Source of the DNA: Microglena sp. YARC
Taxonomy: Eukaryota; Chlorophyta; Chlorophyceae; Chlamydomonadales; Chlamydomonadaceae
Assembly: GCA_022414725.1 (NCBI GenBank)
Contig: CM039464.1
Location: forward strand, 8,723,447 to 8,787,446
Direction of reading: 5' to 3'
Length of the DNA stretch: 64,000 bases
Part shown: positions 10,178 through 21,146 of the stretch, piece after piece
Numbering within the stretch: the first letter of the stretch is position 1
Layout of the letters: the number at the start of each line of letters is the position of its first letter
The notes under the pieces: generated by a model
What the model was told of the DNA's origin: nothing
What the model saw: only the letters and a program-made list of their open reading frames with translations
The model's database searches: none
Made by a program: the position numbers and the translations under genes

Positions 10178-13100
10178 TCAATCAGTATTTTTTTGGTTCG
10201 CTCGGTTGCATTGCAGGCAACACAGATGGCAATTCGATTTTATATGACGTAGGGCGTTGTCTTGTCTGTCTATAGTACATTGGTTTTTTGAATGTTTTTC
10301 TACTCCCATGTACTGTTGGCATTTCCTGCAAATTCTATTATTTTCCTTTTTGTAAAGCTCTATGCACCAATCAACAGTGATGTAATTGTTGCAAGGCACG
10401 AAGTTTTTGTCTCGTTTCCTGTCTTGTTTCTTGTAGCCGCAAATCTTCCCGTTGAAGAACTCTACCAAGTTCAATGCCTTCAAGTCAAATTCCAGGAAAT
10501 AACGTCAGATAGCCTGAACAACACCTTGAGACAGCACAGTATGCCAGCGGATGTCTGTTATAATGCTCATGTCGCAAATGACAAATTTCTCATCAATACA
10601 AGCACCTTGTTCCGAATGGCAAGTGTTGGCGTGTGATAGTTTGAAATGTTCGACAATCATGTCATGGGGGATATCGACTCTAAGTTCTTTGTCTTGAACA
10701 TCTTGCAGAGTGAAATGTTTATTGGTTTGTCCAACAATAGTGTATCTGTAGTTGGGTCGCATTTTATCTTCTTGCTCTTGATCTTAGGCGCACCCTTGGA
10801 AGCGCTTTGCGCATGAGCCTTTACCACTCTGTTTATTGTTGTCTTGCAGATCAGTTCCTGATTGTAGTGATATTTGATTCCATTGTCCAGTGTCTTGAGA
10901 TCATCAGCTTTCTCTATCTTTTTCTTGTCAATCAGACTGTCTAGATATTTATTGACACTATTAGAACTCGTGTCTCGATGTGTGATCGCTTATTAATACC
11001 AGTTTTTTTGAGGTCTTCCAATGATTTCAATATCTTTTTTGGGAAATGCTTCAAGATAGTTTTATAAACACCAAATCAGAATGAAATAGGTCATTGAAAA
11101 ATTCAAGCATTTTCAATTTATCTTCATCTGTTTCCAATCGATGATTCTGTGTTAGCGTCATTGTCCATTTGAACATTTTGGTGATATACCCTGTCTTTTC
11201 ATCAGTGCTTACGTCATCTCCAATGGATTCCAGTTGATGAGAGTCTCCGTTAGCCAGTATGTATAGTTTTTTATTCTGCATAAACTTGTACACGTCAACC
11301 AGGTTGCGTCTTGTGAGCAACATTTTTCCTCAAATATGACGCATTTAATTCTTCCATCGAATGACAACCTAGTGTTTTATTCCCATTATGATCAAATCCA
11401 TGAGGCTGTGAAATGTGCATGCGTTGATACCAGTGGTTTTCTTGAGAGCTTCTCTAACTTGCGAATTCCATGGAGCCACTACCAATATCTGGTTTGTTTC
11501 AAAATTCTTTAATGCATCTACTATTGTAGTGTAAGACTTTCCACAACCAGCTAGACCGTTAACAAATGTTCTATTTTTTACCTCTTTTGTGATTGTTGGA
11601 TTTACACGGGATTGATATATATATTCGTCTAGATTGGTTTGAAGGTATTGTTTGATCTCCTTTGTACTGAGTTTACTAACGTCTATTTGTTGTGTATTTT
11701 GATTCTCTGTTATTGAGTTATTATGTGGGCGAAAATCATAACCAATAGGTGATTTGGTGGCATTGATTTGTTCTCCCATTTCAATTGACCCAGTCGTCCT
11801 CCAATAAGGCGCTCAATGCAACTGGAATCGTTTCCTTCTTTCAAAACATATACAGCATCGGTTTTGACGGCTTTAACCTCGATGTTTGATTTAGCCAATG
11901 TTTCTATCAGTTCGTTTACTTGAAATCTTGCCCTATTGATAATAGCTATTCTCATTGGTAAAAATCCGCTTGTTAGTTCTGTTTTTTTCGTTAAATTCAC
12001 AATGTGTAAATCTTCGGATAGTGAGATCACACAAGATGACTTGCCGCTTTTTCTTTTTTTTAGCAAGTAATTACAAGCGTCATCTTTTTTTGTGAATACA
12101 GCCGATTGTCTTTTGGTATTGTATTTCTTTCCCAACAATCCAGACAACTTGTTGGGTATACCCTTTCGAAGTTTTAGTGGGATATCTTCGTATTTTTCAT
12201 CAAAACACGATGCCACTATGTCTCCCAATTCTTCGCATTTTACCCATAGAACTTCTAAATATGACAATACGCTATATTCGACGTTCATTGATTCCAGTTT
12301 TAACAATTCGTATCCGTATATGAGCATACGTTCTTTGCTGTAAATTTTGTGTATTTTAGTTATTTTCACAACATACAAGAACTTACTGTTGATAGGTCTG
12401 TTTTCATTGGCTTGGAATGTATCCCATGGATGGACAATTGGAAAACCCAATGTTTTCAAAATATATATCAAGCATGAAGCATAGTGTTTGTTAAAATCTA
12501 TTCCTACGTATTCATCACGCATGCGAAGAGAGAGATCTTCGTCAACAAGCTTACCATTAGGGATAGACTCCGAATACCAGTTAAATACATTTGCAACTAG
12601 AGGGTTGTACGTGGAAAGGTTCTTTTTGTTGAGGATAGATTTCACGACAGTTGATTCTAGTATGATAAACTTTTTATAAATATCTATGTCATCAATCACA
12701 CAATCGATGCATCCATCTATCTTAACGGCGGATTGAATCGAAATCTTAACAGATTCTAAGTGATTCAAATATATTCCAGTAATTGTCGACCCCCCTTGCG
12801 TGGTAAATGCTGGGGTTACTCCTTCGATACAGACAAATTGTTCAAGAATAAGTGCCAAGTTGCCATTATAAATGATTTCAATGTTTTTATTTTTAGCAAG
12901 GATTTGTTCCTTGATTAATGGAAATATCTCATCCACGGAGCTTGCTACTGCAATAGGGTATGTCTTTTTTCCCTTCTCATTTGGTAACTTGAATTCAGAC
13001 GATGGATGTTCCAATACAGTGTCATGCGATGACGCATTGAATTCCTTTTTTTTGTCAATGAGAGAGAGATGTCCGTTCCAGTAGATCGCTTTAGTTATGG

Positions 13101-14148
13101 TTTCAATAGCAGGATGTAATTTTTCTGGTGTACATCCTGCCAGATATTGGTTCTCATTGTCGTATATCATGCATCCAAAATTGTTTTTATCAAACCATTT
13201 GAGAAATAGTTATATCGTGACAACGTCTTCATCAGTGTGTTCGGTAGAGTCTTTGTTGAAAAAATCTCTGTACAATGACTCATAGCTTATCGGTGGCCTG
13301 GGATCACAAACCAGATTTGTGTAATGCTTGTCATACGATTTCTTCAAAGATTGTAGAATAACCTGAAAGGCACATGTATTGGGTGGGAGATCTAATAGTA
13401 TGGATTGCTTGATAGACCCTCATAGTGTGTCTTTCCCTTCAACGTCAATATCCCGTTTCAAGTATTTGTTGTCGCAACACATTGTAGCAGTGTTCTGTAC
13501 AATTCTATGTTTGAAGGGAATTATGATGTCTTGTGTGCTTGATTCGTTTGAAATAATTTGAATAACATTTGTATTGTAAAAGATGTCTAACATGTATTTT
13601 GCAGAATCTGGATCATCCTGTAAGATGCGGTGAATGAAGTCAACATAATCAGGAAACATTTTGTAGTCTGTTCCTTGTAGATTTGTGAGCAGTTCATAGT
13701 ATCTTGATGTTTTAGGAATTATGAAGCCTTCAAGGCTACCAATATGCAAGAATTTGCCTGACGGAAAGTCTTTGACGGGATTCCAAGCTTTTGAGAATGA
13801 TGTTATTTCATGTGCATACATATGGTGTGTTATGCCGGTTTCTTGTTGTTTTTTGGATGCTGTGTCAAAACTATAACACATCATTCGTACAACACGTTTC
13901 TCGTACCTAGATTCCTCTAAAACCCTCCTTCTCTCCAAATAGCGTTCCCTATCATATTCTGCCTTATTTTCCCTACTAACCTTTTTTGCCTCTTCTTTCA
14001 TGTAGTTCTTGTACCATTCCACAGCATCATAGAAATCCTCTAGTGATTCGTAGCCCTCTGCTATCACATATTTTTTTGTAATCCTGCGTGGAGCTTCCCC
14101 TGTTACCAAATGCTTTTTGTACCATTTTGCCAAAGTTTGTTGTGCCAT
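10178..14148 (-). pseudogene. PLV family B-like DNA polymerase + SF1 helicase + HNH-like domain, disrupted
   Basis: One ~4-kb gene. The N-terminal ~240 residues are basic and helical, of unknown role. The polymerase palm follows: motif A-like 'GIDFNKHYASCL', motif B-like 'GLLGKKYNTKRQ', motif C-like 'VKTDAVYVL'. Then SF1 helicase motifs appear in order: I 'GLAGCGKSYT' (~11585), II 'VIFEE' (~11335), III 'GDSHQLESIGDD' (~11225), IV-like 'LTQNHRL', V 'HSEQGACIDEKFVI', VI-like 'DIRWHTVLS'. The C-terminus has 'CRKCQQY...TIDRQDN...NCHLCCLQCN', an HNH-nuclease-like zinc site. In-frame stops lie at about 13419 and 13208; frameshifts lie near 11790, 11370, 11330, 11040, 10765 and 10500. It would replicate the element genome. 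The polymerase assignment is less secure than the helicase. Confidence 0.75.
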
Positions 14149-14247
14149 TATAATTCTGTAATATATTAATATGCGAACAATCTCTTAAGCATCTTGCTTA
14201 AAATACTCAAAAAAAATAATGTGCATTTCAATTTTTTAAATGAAACA

Positions 14248-14537
14248 CTATACTCCGACAGTTTCTGCCAATAATAACGCCTTTTTTTCTTCTCTTTTTT
14301 TTGCATGATATAGTCTTGCGCGTTCATTTCGTTTTTCGCGAAATTCAGGATCATTTTGGTACCTGTTCCTGGTATATGCTTGTTGCCTCTCACGATATGC
14401 CTCATCTGTTTGATACCGTTTTACAGTTGCAAGTCTGGCGAGATTATTTACATAAGCACGATATTCAGGTCTTCTTTCATTTTCGTCTTGTGGATTTCAC
14501 TAGAATAAGTGTGAACTTTGATGCAAGATTCGCTCAT
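14248..14537 (-). pseudogene. PLV small basic protein with NDPE(F/Y)R repeats
   Basis: A short basic protein (~96 codons) from a Met at 14537, with one apparent frameshift near 14485. Three diverged repeats can be read: 'RRPEYRAY', 'RYQTDEAYRERQQAY' and 'RYQNDPEFREKRNERARLY'. The last closely matches the C-terminal tail of the neighbouring fibre protein ('RYKNDPEYRAQRNERSRIY'). I infer nucleic-acid or partner binding from charge and repeats only. It lies between the polymerase and fibre genes on the same strand. Confidence 0.55.
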
Positions 14538-14623
14538 CTTATTATACTTGTAGTATATAATATGCTCAAGATTCTTAAGTATGATTCAATTTTATTTTTA
14601 ATTCACTTACACAGACTCTGCCT

Positions 14624-15381
14624 TCAACATAGCCTTCCGTTCCGTTCCTTTTTTGCATTATAAATCCGCGAACGTTCATTTCGTTGTGCACGGTATTCTG
14701 GGTCATTCTTATACCGTTCATTCTTCAATTGTTTCTTTAGGTCATCAACCTCGACTGATAAAGCCCTTATTGCACCAATTAGATGTGGTACAAGGGAGTT
14801 GTAATTGAGACCCAATCTCTCTTTCTCTGAGTCTAGGAATCTCACAGCTTCTGGACAAACGCCTATCACTTTTTGGGCATACAGCCCAATTTCCACTGCA
14901 TTTTTAGCATCTCCCTTGAACGTGTATTTTGCCGGCTGCAAAGATTTGATCGCCTTCAATGACTCCTCAGGGTTGAGGTATTCAATATGATTTTTATATG
15001 ACTTGTCAGAAAGGTTAATGTATGATCCCGTCTGGTCAATCCTAGCTTTGGTCATGAATTCGAAGAGGAAATTGAATGATTCACTACCCCATCGCTCAAG
15101 AAAGATATGCTCCCATTAATCTCCGACCCTGTGTCTGCAAAGTGAATCAAACCAGGCCCATTGGCTCCAGTCTGCGTTGGTAGTTCAAGACGACTCACCT
15201 TCACTCCGGGCCAATAGCAACAAAAGCGTTTTGTACATTCAATTGGTCTGTAAGATCATTGTAAGACCCTGAAAATAAGGGGGGCTTGTTTATAAGTGCA
15301 TTATAGTCTCCTGAAAAACTGTTGGTGATCTTTTTTGGTGTCTCTGGGCTGAGCAAATATATACTGAGAGGTGTTGTACAT
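14624..15381 (-). pseudogene. PLV fibre-like protein with C-terminal S74 chaperone domain, frameshifted
   Basis: The N-terminal part reads 'NKPPLFSGSYNDLTDQLN', a motif style common in phage tail fibres. The middle part has 'ELPTQTGANGPGLIHFADTG'. The C-terminal part is a peptidase S74/intramolecular chaperone domain: 'LSDKSYK' (the SD-x-x-x-K signature), 'SLQPAKYTF', 'IGLYAQKVIGVCPEAV', 'NYNSLVPHLIGAIRAL'. Such domains trimerise fibre tips and are often self-cleaved. A basic tail with the 'NDPEYR' motif follows. Frame breaks near 15345, 15195 and 15060 divide it into four pieces. By context it may be a receptor-binding spike. It diverges from the plus-strand virion block. Confidence 0.72.
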
Positions 15382-15404
15382 TAATTTATAACATAATTTA
15401 AACC
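15382..15404. promoter_or_regulatory. Divergent intergenic region between the PLV gene blocks
   Basis: Only about 23 A/T-rich bases separate the minus-strand fibre start (15381) from the first plus-strand start (15405). Any promoters must lie here or inside the genes. No specific motif was recognised. Confidence 0.3.
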
Positions 15405-15667
15405 ATGAGGTCCAGAAAAAATGTGGGGAAAACAAAAACAAAAACAAAAACAATACAATCAAACAAAGAGGGAATACTACAAACCAAAGAGCAACAACAA
15501 TTAATGTTAAATTACCTGCTGATAGGACACTCCCTCGAATGATGGGATTCAACCCTTATGCATATGTAATAGAGATCCCAAAACAACCCCATCAAAATAT
15601 GATAGCTCAGGCTGTAAATGGGGTATCTGCTGTAGAACAGCTTGCTAGATCTGCGAGGGCTGCATGA
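15405..15667 (+). pseudogene. PLV small basic protein, frameshifted
   Basis: First gene of the plus-strand block. It starts 'MRSRK' in a lysine-rich stretch, then needs a one-base shift at the A-run near 15415 to enter the longer frame ending 'MIAQAVNGVSAVEQLARSARAA' style sequence at 15665-15667 (key words: 'LPRMMGFNPYAYVIE'). The predicted length is about 85 residues. Function is unknown; small basic proteins in this position could be condensing or scaffold proteins. Confidence 0.5.
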
Positions 15668-15997
15668 CTCAACAAAACACTGCACCACAAAAATGTGTTT
15701 CAAGGAACTAGGACGTATATAGACCACTTACCTAGACCACCTTCCTCTCGACCATCTCCGTCTAATGCCAATTATGCAGCACCTAAAAAACGGTATGATT
15801 TGAGGCGGTCACTAGATAGATTTGACTTCAGGCACGCATCACCAGATTCAAGTGGCCAATCTAAGAGGGAGGTGCTTGCAATTGCAACCGAATACCAAGA
15901 ACGTTCTAATGAGCCTGGATTACAAAGACTACTTGACAAACGGAGAACCAAAAATCATTATATAGATATCTATAATTATCTGAAAAATAAACTTTGA
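15664..15997 (+). CDS. PLV hypothetical basic protein
   Basis: A 100-residue frame is open from the Met at 15695. An alternative Met at 15664 overlaps the previous stop as ATGA but needs a one-base shift. The protein is rich in Arg, Pro and Ser ('HLPRPPSSRPSPSN', 'KKRYDLRRSLDRFDF') and ends 'YIDIYNYLKNKL'. The same region is recognisable at 1-205, so it belongs to the element family. It stops 37 bases before the capsid gene. No family was recognised. Confidence 0.6.
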
Positions 15998-16034
15998 TTA
16001 TTATCAAAATATAGAGTATACCGGTATAAGCTAC

Positions 16035-17213
16035 ATGTCTGCATACCCAAAAAACCTCCAGTACATTACAAAACGGATCTCTAAGTATAGTCGAGCAACT
16101 AAACGGCTGTCCACCCTTAATAGTACTTCTGCTACCAACAATGGTGTGATTACAGTCGACATGCCTTCCAACACTTTGATAGATACTGATAGCCTGATAA
16201 TGAGTTTCAAAGCAATCACAGATACTGGGGGCATGCCAAGGAACATTGAATCAATCATACAAAGGTGCGACTTGGAAGTGAATGGGCAAGTGATAGGAGG
16301 GTTCTCCAATTATAATCAGCTTTTTAATATTATTGCTGATACATCCTTTGGTGCAGATTGCCACAACAGACGTAAGATTGTCCAATCGGGAGGTGATGGT
16401 TCAGCTATTCCCATCGGTATTCCAAAAGATTATTGCATTTGTAATTGGCTGACTCTCAATAGCTTTCAGCCCAGCATATTGGATACCAAACTCCTAGGGC
16501 AGGTTCGCCTTAGGATACAGCTAGATGGATCCAATTGTCTAATTGGGGGAGGACAATTTATTCTATCAGACATTTCATTCAGTGTTGATACTATCTCAAT
16601 AGATGATGGGCTCTTTGATGCCGCACACAATGCCTTTCTGCAAAATGGAGGTGTGTATGAAATCATGTTCAAGAACTATTTTTCATTTTCATCAGCTGCA
16701 TCAAGTTATAGCCAGTCCACCAAATTTAGTGTGTCGTCCCAGTCGGTTAATCGAGCTTGGGGAATATTTTTAGACCAATCACCTACTGGAGCATTGGATG
16801 CAGTGACCAAAAACTGTAACACGTTCGTCAGGAAAGCGACTGGGATGGAAAGTGCTCAGTTCACTATCAATGGGACTTATTATCCAGATTTTAGGGCCAA
16901 TGTTGGACAGTGTTTTTCGTTAACACAAAGTTCTTACAACCAATTGCAGGACACCCTAGGAGGGTCAAGTCCCCTTTGTGATTCATTTGCAAGCTGGCGT
17001 GATAAATTCTTTGTTCTCTCATGCAAGTTCTGCCACAATGATGATGAGTTCATGTCGGGCATTGACACAAGAGGGAACAGTTCGATTGGAGCATTCGAGT
17101 CTCAAGCCGTTAGTGGAGCAGCAGGCTCAGCCAACTTGACTGCAATGGTGTTTATTGAGTGTAGTAGCATGATCCGTGTGGGAGCGGGGAGGATGCTCGA
17201 ATTAGTTATATAA
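16035..17213 (+). CDS. PLV major capsid protein (double jelly-roll type), copy 1
   Basis: Intact 392-residue frame. Size, beta-rich composition and position before a second related protein and the packaging ATPase fit a PLV major capsid protein. Features include 'NNGVITVDMPSNTLIDTDSL' near residue 35, 'MPRNIESIIQRCDLEVNG' near 70-86, 'NYNQLFNII' near 92-100, and later 'FDAAHNAFLQNGGVYEI'. The double jelly-roll MCP forms hexagonal capsomers of icosahedral capsids. The following gene shares the N-terminal layout, suggesting tandem duplication. The identification rests on pattern and context and would be settled by structure prediction. A noisy second copy lies at 1-2106. Confidence 0.8.
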   Translation: MSAYPKNLQYITKRISKYSRATKRLSTLNSTSATNNGVITVDMPSNTLIDTDSLIMSFKAITDTGGMPRNIESIIQRCDLEVNGQVIGGFSNYNQLFNIIADTSFGADCHNRRKIVQSGGDGSAIPIGIPKDYCICNWLTLNSFQPSILDTKLLGQVRLRIQLDGSNCLIGGGQFILSDISFSVDTISIDDGLFDAAHNAFLQNGGVYEIMFKNYFSFSSAASSYSQSTKFSVSSQSVNRAWGIFLDQSPTGALDAVTKNCNTFVRKATGMESAQFTINGTYYPDFRANVGQCFSLTQSSYNQLQDTLGGSSPLCDSFASWRDKFFVLSCKFCHNDDEFMSGIDTRGNSSIGAFESQAVSGAAGSANLTAMVFIECSSMIRVGAGRMLELVI

Positions 17214-17243
17214 ATACAAATAATTATAAATGTAACAATATAA

Positions 17244-18311
17244 ATGAGTGCACTTCCTCAAAACATTACTAAAATCCATAGAATTGAGCCAATAGGAACA
17301 AAAACAGGTTTCCCCCAAACACAGACCGTGTTTGAAATGACTGATGGCATTTGGGATTTATCCAGTGTCAAGCTTTTGTTCACTTTTAATTCGGATGGTG
17401 TTGCACCCAGGGGAATAGATTGCTTAATCAGTTCATTATCAGTTTCGTTTGATGACGTTGAGGTCCAGTCCATCAACAATTATCATCACCTCACAAGACT
17501 AATGGCTGTTCATAACACCCCTGCGACTTCCTCCAATATGTTGGGTAATGCTCAGGCTGTGGATTTAATTTCCATGTCAGATGATGAGCCATATGTTATT
17601 GACCGTTTCCATGGTATCTTAGGTACCAAGGACTGTGTAATCAAAGGCAGGGTTCGAATCTGTATTGTTTGGGCAGATGATGCAGTATTGTTGAGAGACA
17701 ATGATTCAACAAGCTATGAGATTTCCGATCTACACCTTATTGTTCGAAGTGAAATTCAAGACAATGTCACAGAACGTGTTGAATTTGACAATTTCTCATC
17801 CATGTTTCAACTCAATGAAAACGAAAACCAACAAACTAATATATACATTGCTTCCAGGGATATTGAGTATACTATTGCAACGTTCATGACAGAAGATTTC
17901 CACTCCAAGACTTCAACCCACGACTATAACGGGACAAGCTACTATTTTTCACAAGGCATTCCAAGTATTATAACAAATGATGCTCCAGTTTATGTTGGTA
18001 TTAGTGTCAACAATATACCTGTTGCAGACCACCCAATAAACTATTTCAGGGCAAATGAATACTTGGACATGATTTTTGACAATGACAACAGATCAATGGA
18101 ACACATGACTACATTGACAAAGGATGGTACCCTATTAATACGAAGTGCAAGTACTATAGCAACTCGTCAGTGGGCCCTGGGTCTACCAATAGATGTAATG
18201 GATGAAGACATGCCCTATAACATCACATTTCACAGCACTGGTAATCAACACGAGGAACTATTCACTTTTATTCGTCAAGTACAACTCTCTTTTGGAGATA
18301 GATACTGGTGA
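17244..18311 (+). CDS. PLV second capsid protein, paralogue of the preceding MCP
   Basis: Intact 355-residue frame, 30 bases after MCP copy 1. The N-terminal third lines up with copy 1: both begin 'MSA.P.N', both have 'PR.I(D/E)..I' followed by a strand with an acidic turn, then '(N)Y(H/N)(H/Q)L' before a helix ('NNYHHLTRLMAVH'). Composition is beta-rich and acidic ('DNDNRSMEHMT'), ending 'VQLSFGDRYW'. It could be a second hexon-forming capsid protein or one specialised for particular capsid positions. The true penton/minor protein is more likely the gene at 20289. Confidence 0.65.
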   Translation: MSALPQNITKIHRIEPIGTKTGFPQTQTVFEMTDGIWDLSSVKLLFTFNSDGVAPRGIDCLISSLSVSFDDVEVQSINNYHHLTRLMAVHNTPATSSNMLGNAQAVDLISMSDDEPYVIDRFHGILGTKDCVIKGRVRICIVWADDAVLLRDNDSTSYEISDLHLIVRSEIQDNVTERVEFDNFSSMFQLNENENQQTNIYIASRDIEYTIATFMTEDFHSKTSTHDYNGTSYYFSQGIPSIITNDAPVYVGISVNNIPVADHPINYFRANEYLDMIFDNDNRSMEHMTTLTKDGTLLIRSASTIATRQWALGLPIDVMDEDMPYNITFHSTGNQHEELFTFIRQVQLSFGDRYW

Positions 18312-18350
18312 AAACGGCTCGAAATACTTTTTCACAAGGTAATATATAAA

Positions 18351-18558
18351 ATGGATAAATATTTGCTACCTCTCTGTCTAGAAACATGGCCTAAATAGAG
18401 CCATTCAATATGCCCAACCAGCTACAAACTATGTAGGTAGGAGAATGATCCGACAACCGTTACATGAGACTGAGTTGCTGTGGGGTCGTCCTTTACCCAA
18501 CAAGCCCAAAGCCATACACATCCTGAGGACATCTCCTGTGGTTCCAAAATTCCAGTGA
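18351..18558 (+). pseudogene. PLV small hypothetical protein, frameshifted
   Basis: A start at 18351 runs into a stop after 15 codons. A one-base shift near 18390 continues an open frame to 18558 with 'NRAIQYAQPATNYVGRR' and 'ELLWGRPLPNKPKAIHILRT'. The total would be about 68 residues. No family recognised. It lies between the second capsid gene and the coiled-coil protein on the same strand. Confidence 0.45.
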
Positions 18559-18610
18559 TCATTTGTAAATTCAGTAATTGTTTCTATTATTTTCTAACTT
18601 GAAATTATAT

Positions 18611-19113
18611 ATGGAGGATATTGAACAACTCAGTAACAATTTGGAGGATGTGGAAGTGATTCAACCCAAAGCAAAGAGGGTCATGTCTCAGAAGCAGAAG
18701 AGGTACTAGCAAGAGCACGGGAAAAGCTTGGGCCAAGAGAAAAGAATTAGGAGAAATCAGTAGACAAGAGAAACAGCTCCAGAAACAGGAGAAACAAGTA
18801 AAGCAACAAGAAAAGGCTACTGAGATGAAACTTCGTAAGAAGGCAGTCAATAAAAAACTGAAGACAACTATTGTTGTTAGTGATGATGACTCTGACGAAG
18901 ACGAACAGGTGATAACAGATGAATTCCCAGCCAGAATCAGAAGAAGTTGAAGTGAAACAGATGTCAAGACAAATTAAAAAACGCTTGAACGTTACAAAAG
19001 TTCCAAAAATAAGCCAGGAGGAAACTGTTGATCTGTTTAGACAGAAAATAATGAATGATGGGAAACGTCTGGCTTATCAATCACTCTTCCCTGGGTCACA
19101 ATGCCCTTTTTAG
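18611..19113 (+). pseudogene. PLV charged coiled-coil protein, frameshifted
   Basis: Begins 'MEDIEQLSNNLEDVEV'. A shift near 18705 continues into a Lys/Gln/Glu-rich heptad-like stretch ('RQEKQLQKQEKQVKQQEK') and an acidic tract ('SDDDSDEDEQ'), and a second shift near 18925 leads to 'IKKRLNVTKVPKISQEETVD' and the stop at 19113. It would be about 167 residues. Composition suggests a coiled-coil scaffold or DNA-associated virion protein. The nearby capsid and ATPase genes suggest a morphogenesis role. No named family was recognised. Confidence 0.55.
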
Positions 19114-19139
19114 TAAAATATTATGTCCTGTAAAAATAG

Positions 19140-19993
19140 ATGAATATCACAGAAAACGCAGTCAGTAATTTTATTCATAAAAAACTCGTTTATAAGCCAA
19201 ACACTTACCCACAATGTTTAAACACGTCCCTGCCACGAAACTATTTTGTAGCCCTTTTCATTGGGAGCCGAGGGACTGGTAAAACATATTCTGTTTGCCA
19301 ATTATTGAAACAATATGAGCTTGCGGGTTTTGATAAAAACCAAGCTATGAGAGTTATTGTTTTTAGCCCCACGCTCATCCAGTATTCAATTGTCTGAAGA
19401 TTGATCCTTCTGATATTGTAAATGATTACAGTGACTCCAAGCTTTTAGAAGTTATAGAAGACATCAAGCAAGAAAAACAAAACACTGCAGAATACAAGAA
19501 AGATTTGCAAGTTTGGTCAAAGTTTTTCAATGGAAAAATAAATGCATTGACATTTGATGAGATAGATTTTCTTGAGAGAACTGCATACCAAAAGCCTACT
19601 TGTAGATACCCAAACGGTGCAATAAATTATTTTGTATTGGATGATCTGGTGGGTAGTAGTGCATTCAAAAGTGTGGGTAAATCAGCATTGACAAACTTGG
19701 TTTTGAAGAACAGGCATTTGGGTATAAACATCATGATTTGCTCACAGAATTTGAAAGCTATACCCAAGAGCATCAGAACTAATACTTCATTGTTCGTTTT
19801 ATTCAAGTTTGCACCAACCAAAATATTGGTAGATCTTCATGATGAAGTCAGCTCTACTCTCACCTTGAAGAAGTTTGAGAGGCTGTATATACATGCAACA
19901 CAGGATGAGCATGACTCTCTTGTTATAGATTTCACAGGAGACAAACTAAATAGGTTCAAGAAAAACTTTGATATTGTTCTGAACCTGCAATAA
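19140..19993 (+). pseudogene. PLV genome-packaging ATPase (A32/FtsK-HerA type), one frameshift
   Basis: Walker A 'GSRGTGKTYS' lies about residues 42-51 and Walker B 'YFVLDDLVGSS' at ~19630-19660. It is followed by 'LVLKNRHLGINIMICSQNL', the sensor-like stretch typical of A32-like packaging ATPases ('CSQ' after a beta-strand), and an ending 'DKLNRFKKNFDIVLNL'. The protein would pump DNA into preformed capsids. One frameshift near 19395 splits the frame; otherwise the length (~285 residues) is normal. It lies in the virion gene block. Confidence 0.87.
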
Positions 19994-20023
19994 GACATTT
20001 TATTTCTAAATTATTGTTAAAGA

Positions 20024-20271
20024 ATGGCCTCTTTGACACAAGAATACAAGCAAACGAATGAATACAAAAACTTCAGAGCTGCAATTTTAGACATGTCTCC
20101 TGGTCTACCTGAATACTTGGTAGATGTAGCTATTTCTGTACATATCAATAAACCATTGTTGTATAGGGACAAGAAAGCTATCAGGAAAGACTTGCTGAAT
20201 AAAAATTAAACCTGTTTCTGGTACTGAGGTTTTAGATGGCTTGGTTACAATACAAAATGTTACAGTATAAT
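20024..20271 (+). CDS. PLV small hypothetical protein
   Basis: A 61-residue open frame ('MASLTQEYKQTNEY...') ends at 20209. A one-base shift at the A-run just before the stop would extend it by about 20 residues ('VSGTEVLDGLVTIQNVTV') to 20271, which I think is the original end. It is helical and charged, and 31 bases after the ATPase. Function not recognised. Confidence 0.55.
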
Positions 20272-20288
20272 ATATCCCATATTATAAA

Positions 20289-21146
20289 ATGTCTCCACCT
20301 GTCTTGAAAGCACAACTGTTGTACATATCAAGCACGTTTCGAACAAGTGGAACGCCTGACAATTTCACAACATCATTGCCTGCAGGAGTCCTGCAAAATC
20401 CCTATGGAGGGAGGACGAAAGTCACAGTTGCAGATGTCATCATCAACAGGTGTTTTTATTCGATTAGAGCAAGTAACAATGACTTTATTGTTAACAACAA
20501 TGGTACCAAGACATCAATCAGAATTCCAATTGGGAACTATACCCTCGATTCTTGGCTGACAGAATTGGGTGTGTTGCTTACGGGATGGACACTAACCATA
20601 ATGAAACAACGGGCTTTGTATATTCAACCCTCCTGGGCCAGGGTATTCATTCGAATTCAAAGATAAAAGTAGTTATTTGTTTGGGTTTCTGCCTCACGAA
20701 ACACCTGGTGGTGCTCCCATTGTTAGCTCCTTTCCATTGCGTTTAAATCTTGAAAGTTTCCTGACAATCCATCACAATTTACCCAAGGTAACTAACAGTG
20801 CTGTCAACAATTTTCGTCAAAACAATATGCAAGAGAGTGATGTATTGATCCGCCTACCAGTTAATGTTGAAAGTTTTGCCAATATCATTTATCAGAATAC
20901 AGCAGACGACTTTTCTTTCTATACAAGCGCCTCACATGTGTCAGAATTGAGTTTGAGCATTAAAGATGAACATAAAGACTCTATAGGGCCTTTTCCCTAC
21001 GACTGGAGCATCACTCTCAGAATAGATTATGAATCTGATAATGATCCTATGAATTCTATTTTATCAATTTTGAAATCCATAGACCAGAAATTGCTTTTTA
21101 CTTTCCATCAAATAATATCAAAGAGTATATTAATGGGATTCTTTAA
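20289..21146 (+). pseudogene. PLV minor capsid / penton protein, frameshifted
   Basis: The start 'MSPPVLKAQLLYISSTFR' is followed by 'VADVIINRCFYSIRASNNDF' and 'IRIPIGNYTLDSWLTEL', the layout of PLV/virophage minor capsid proteins ('N.FY.I...NN.F' then 'I..GNYT...L'). The frame breaks near 20580 and 20645, resumes with 'FGFLPHETPGGAPIVSSFPL', and breaks again near 21095. The native C-terminus probably reads 'NNIKEYINGIL' and stops at 21144-21146, overlapping the next start by 14 bases. Single jelly-roll penton proteins close the vertices of the capsid. Confidence 0.72.
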
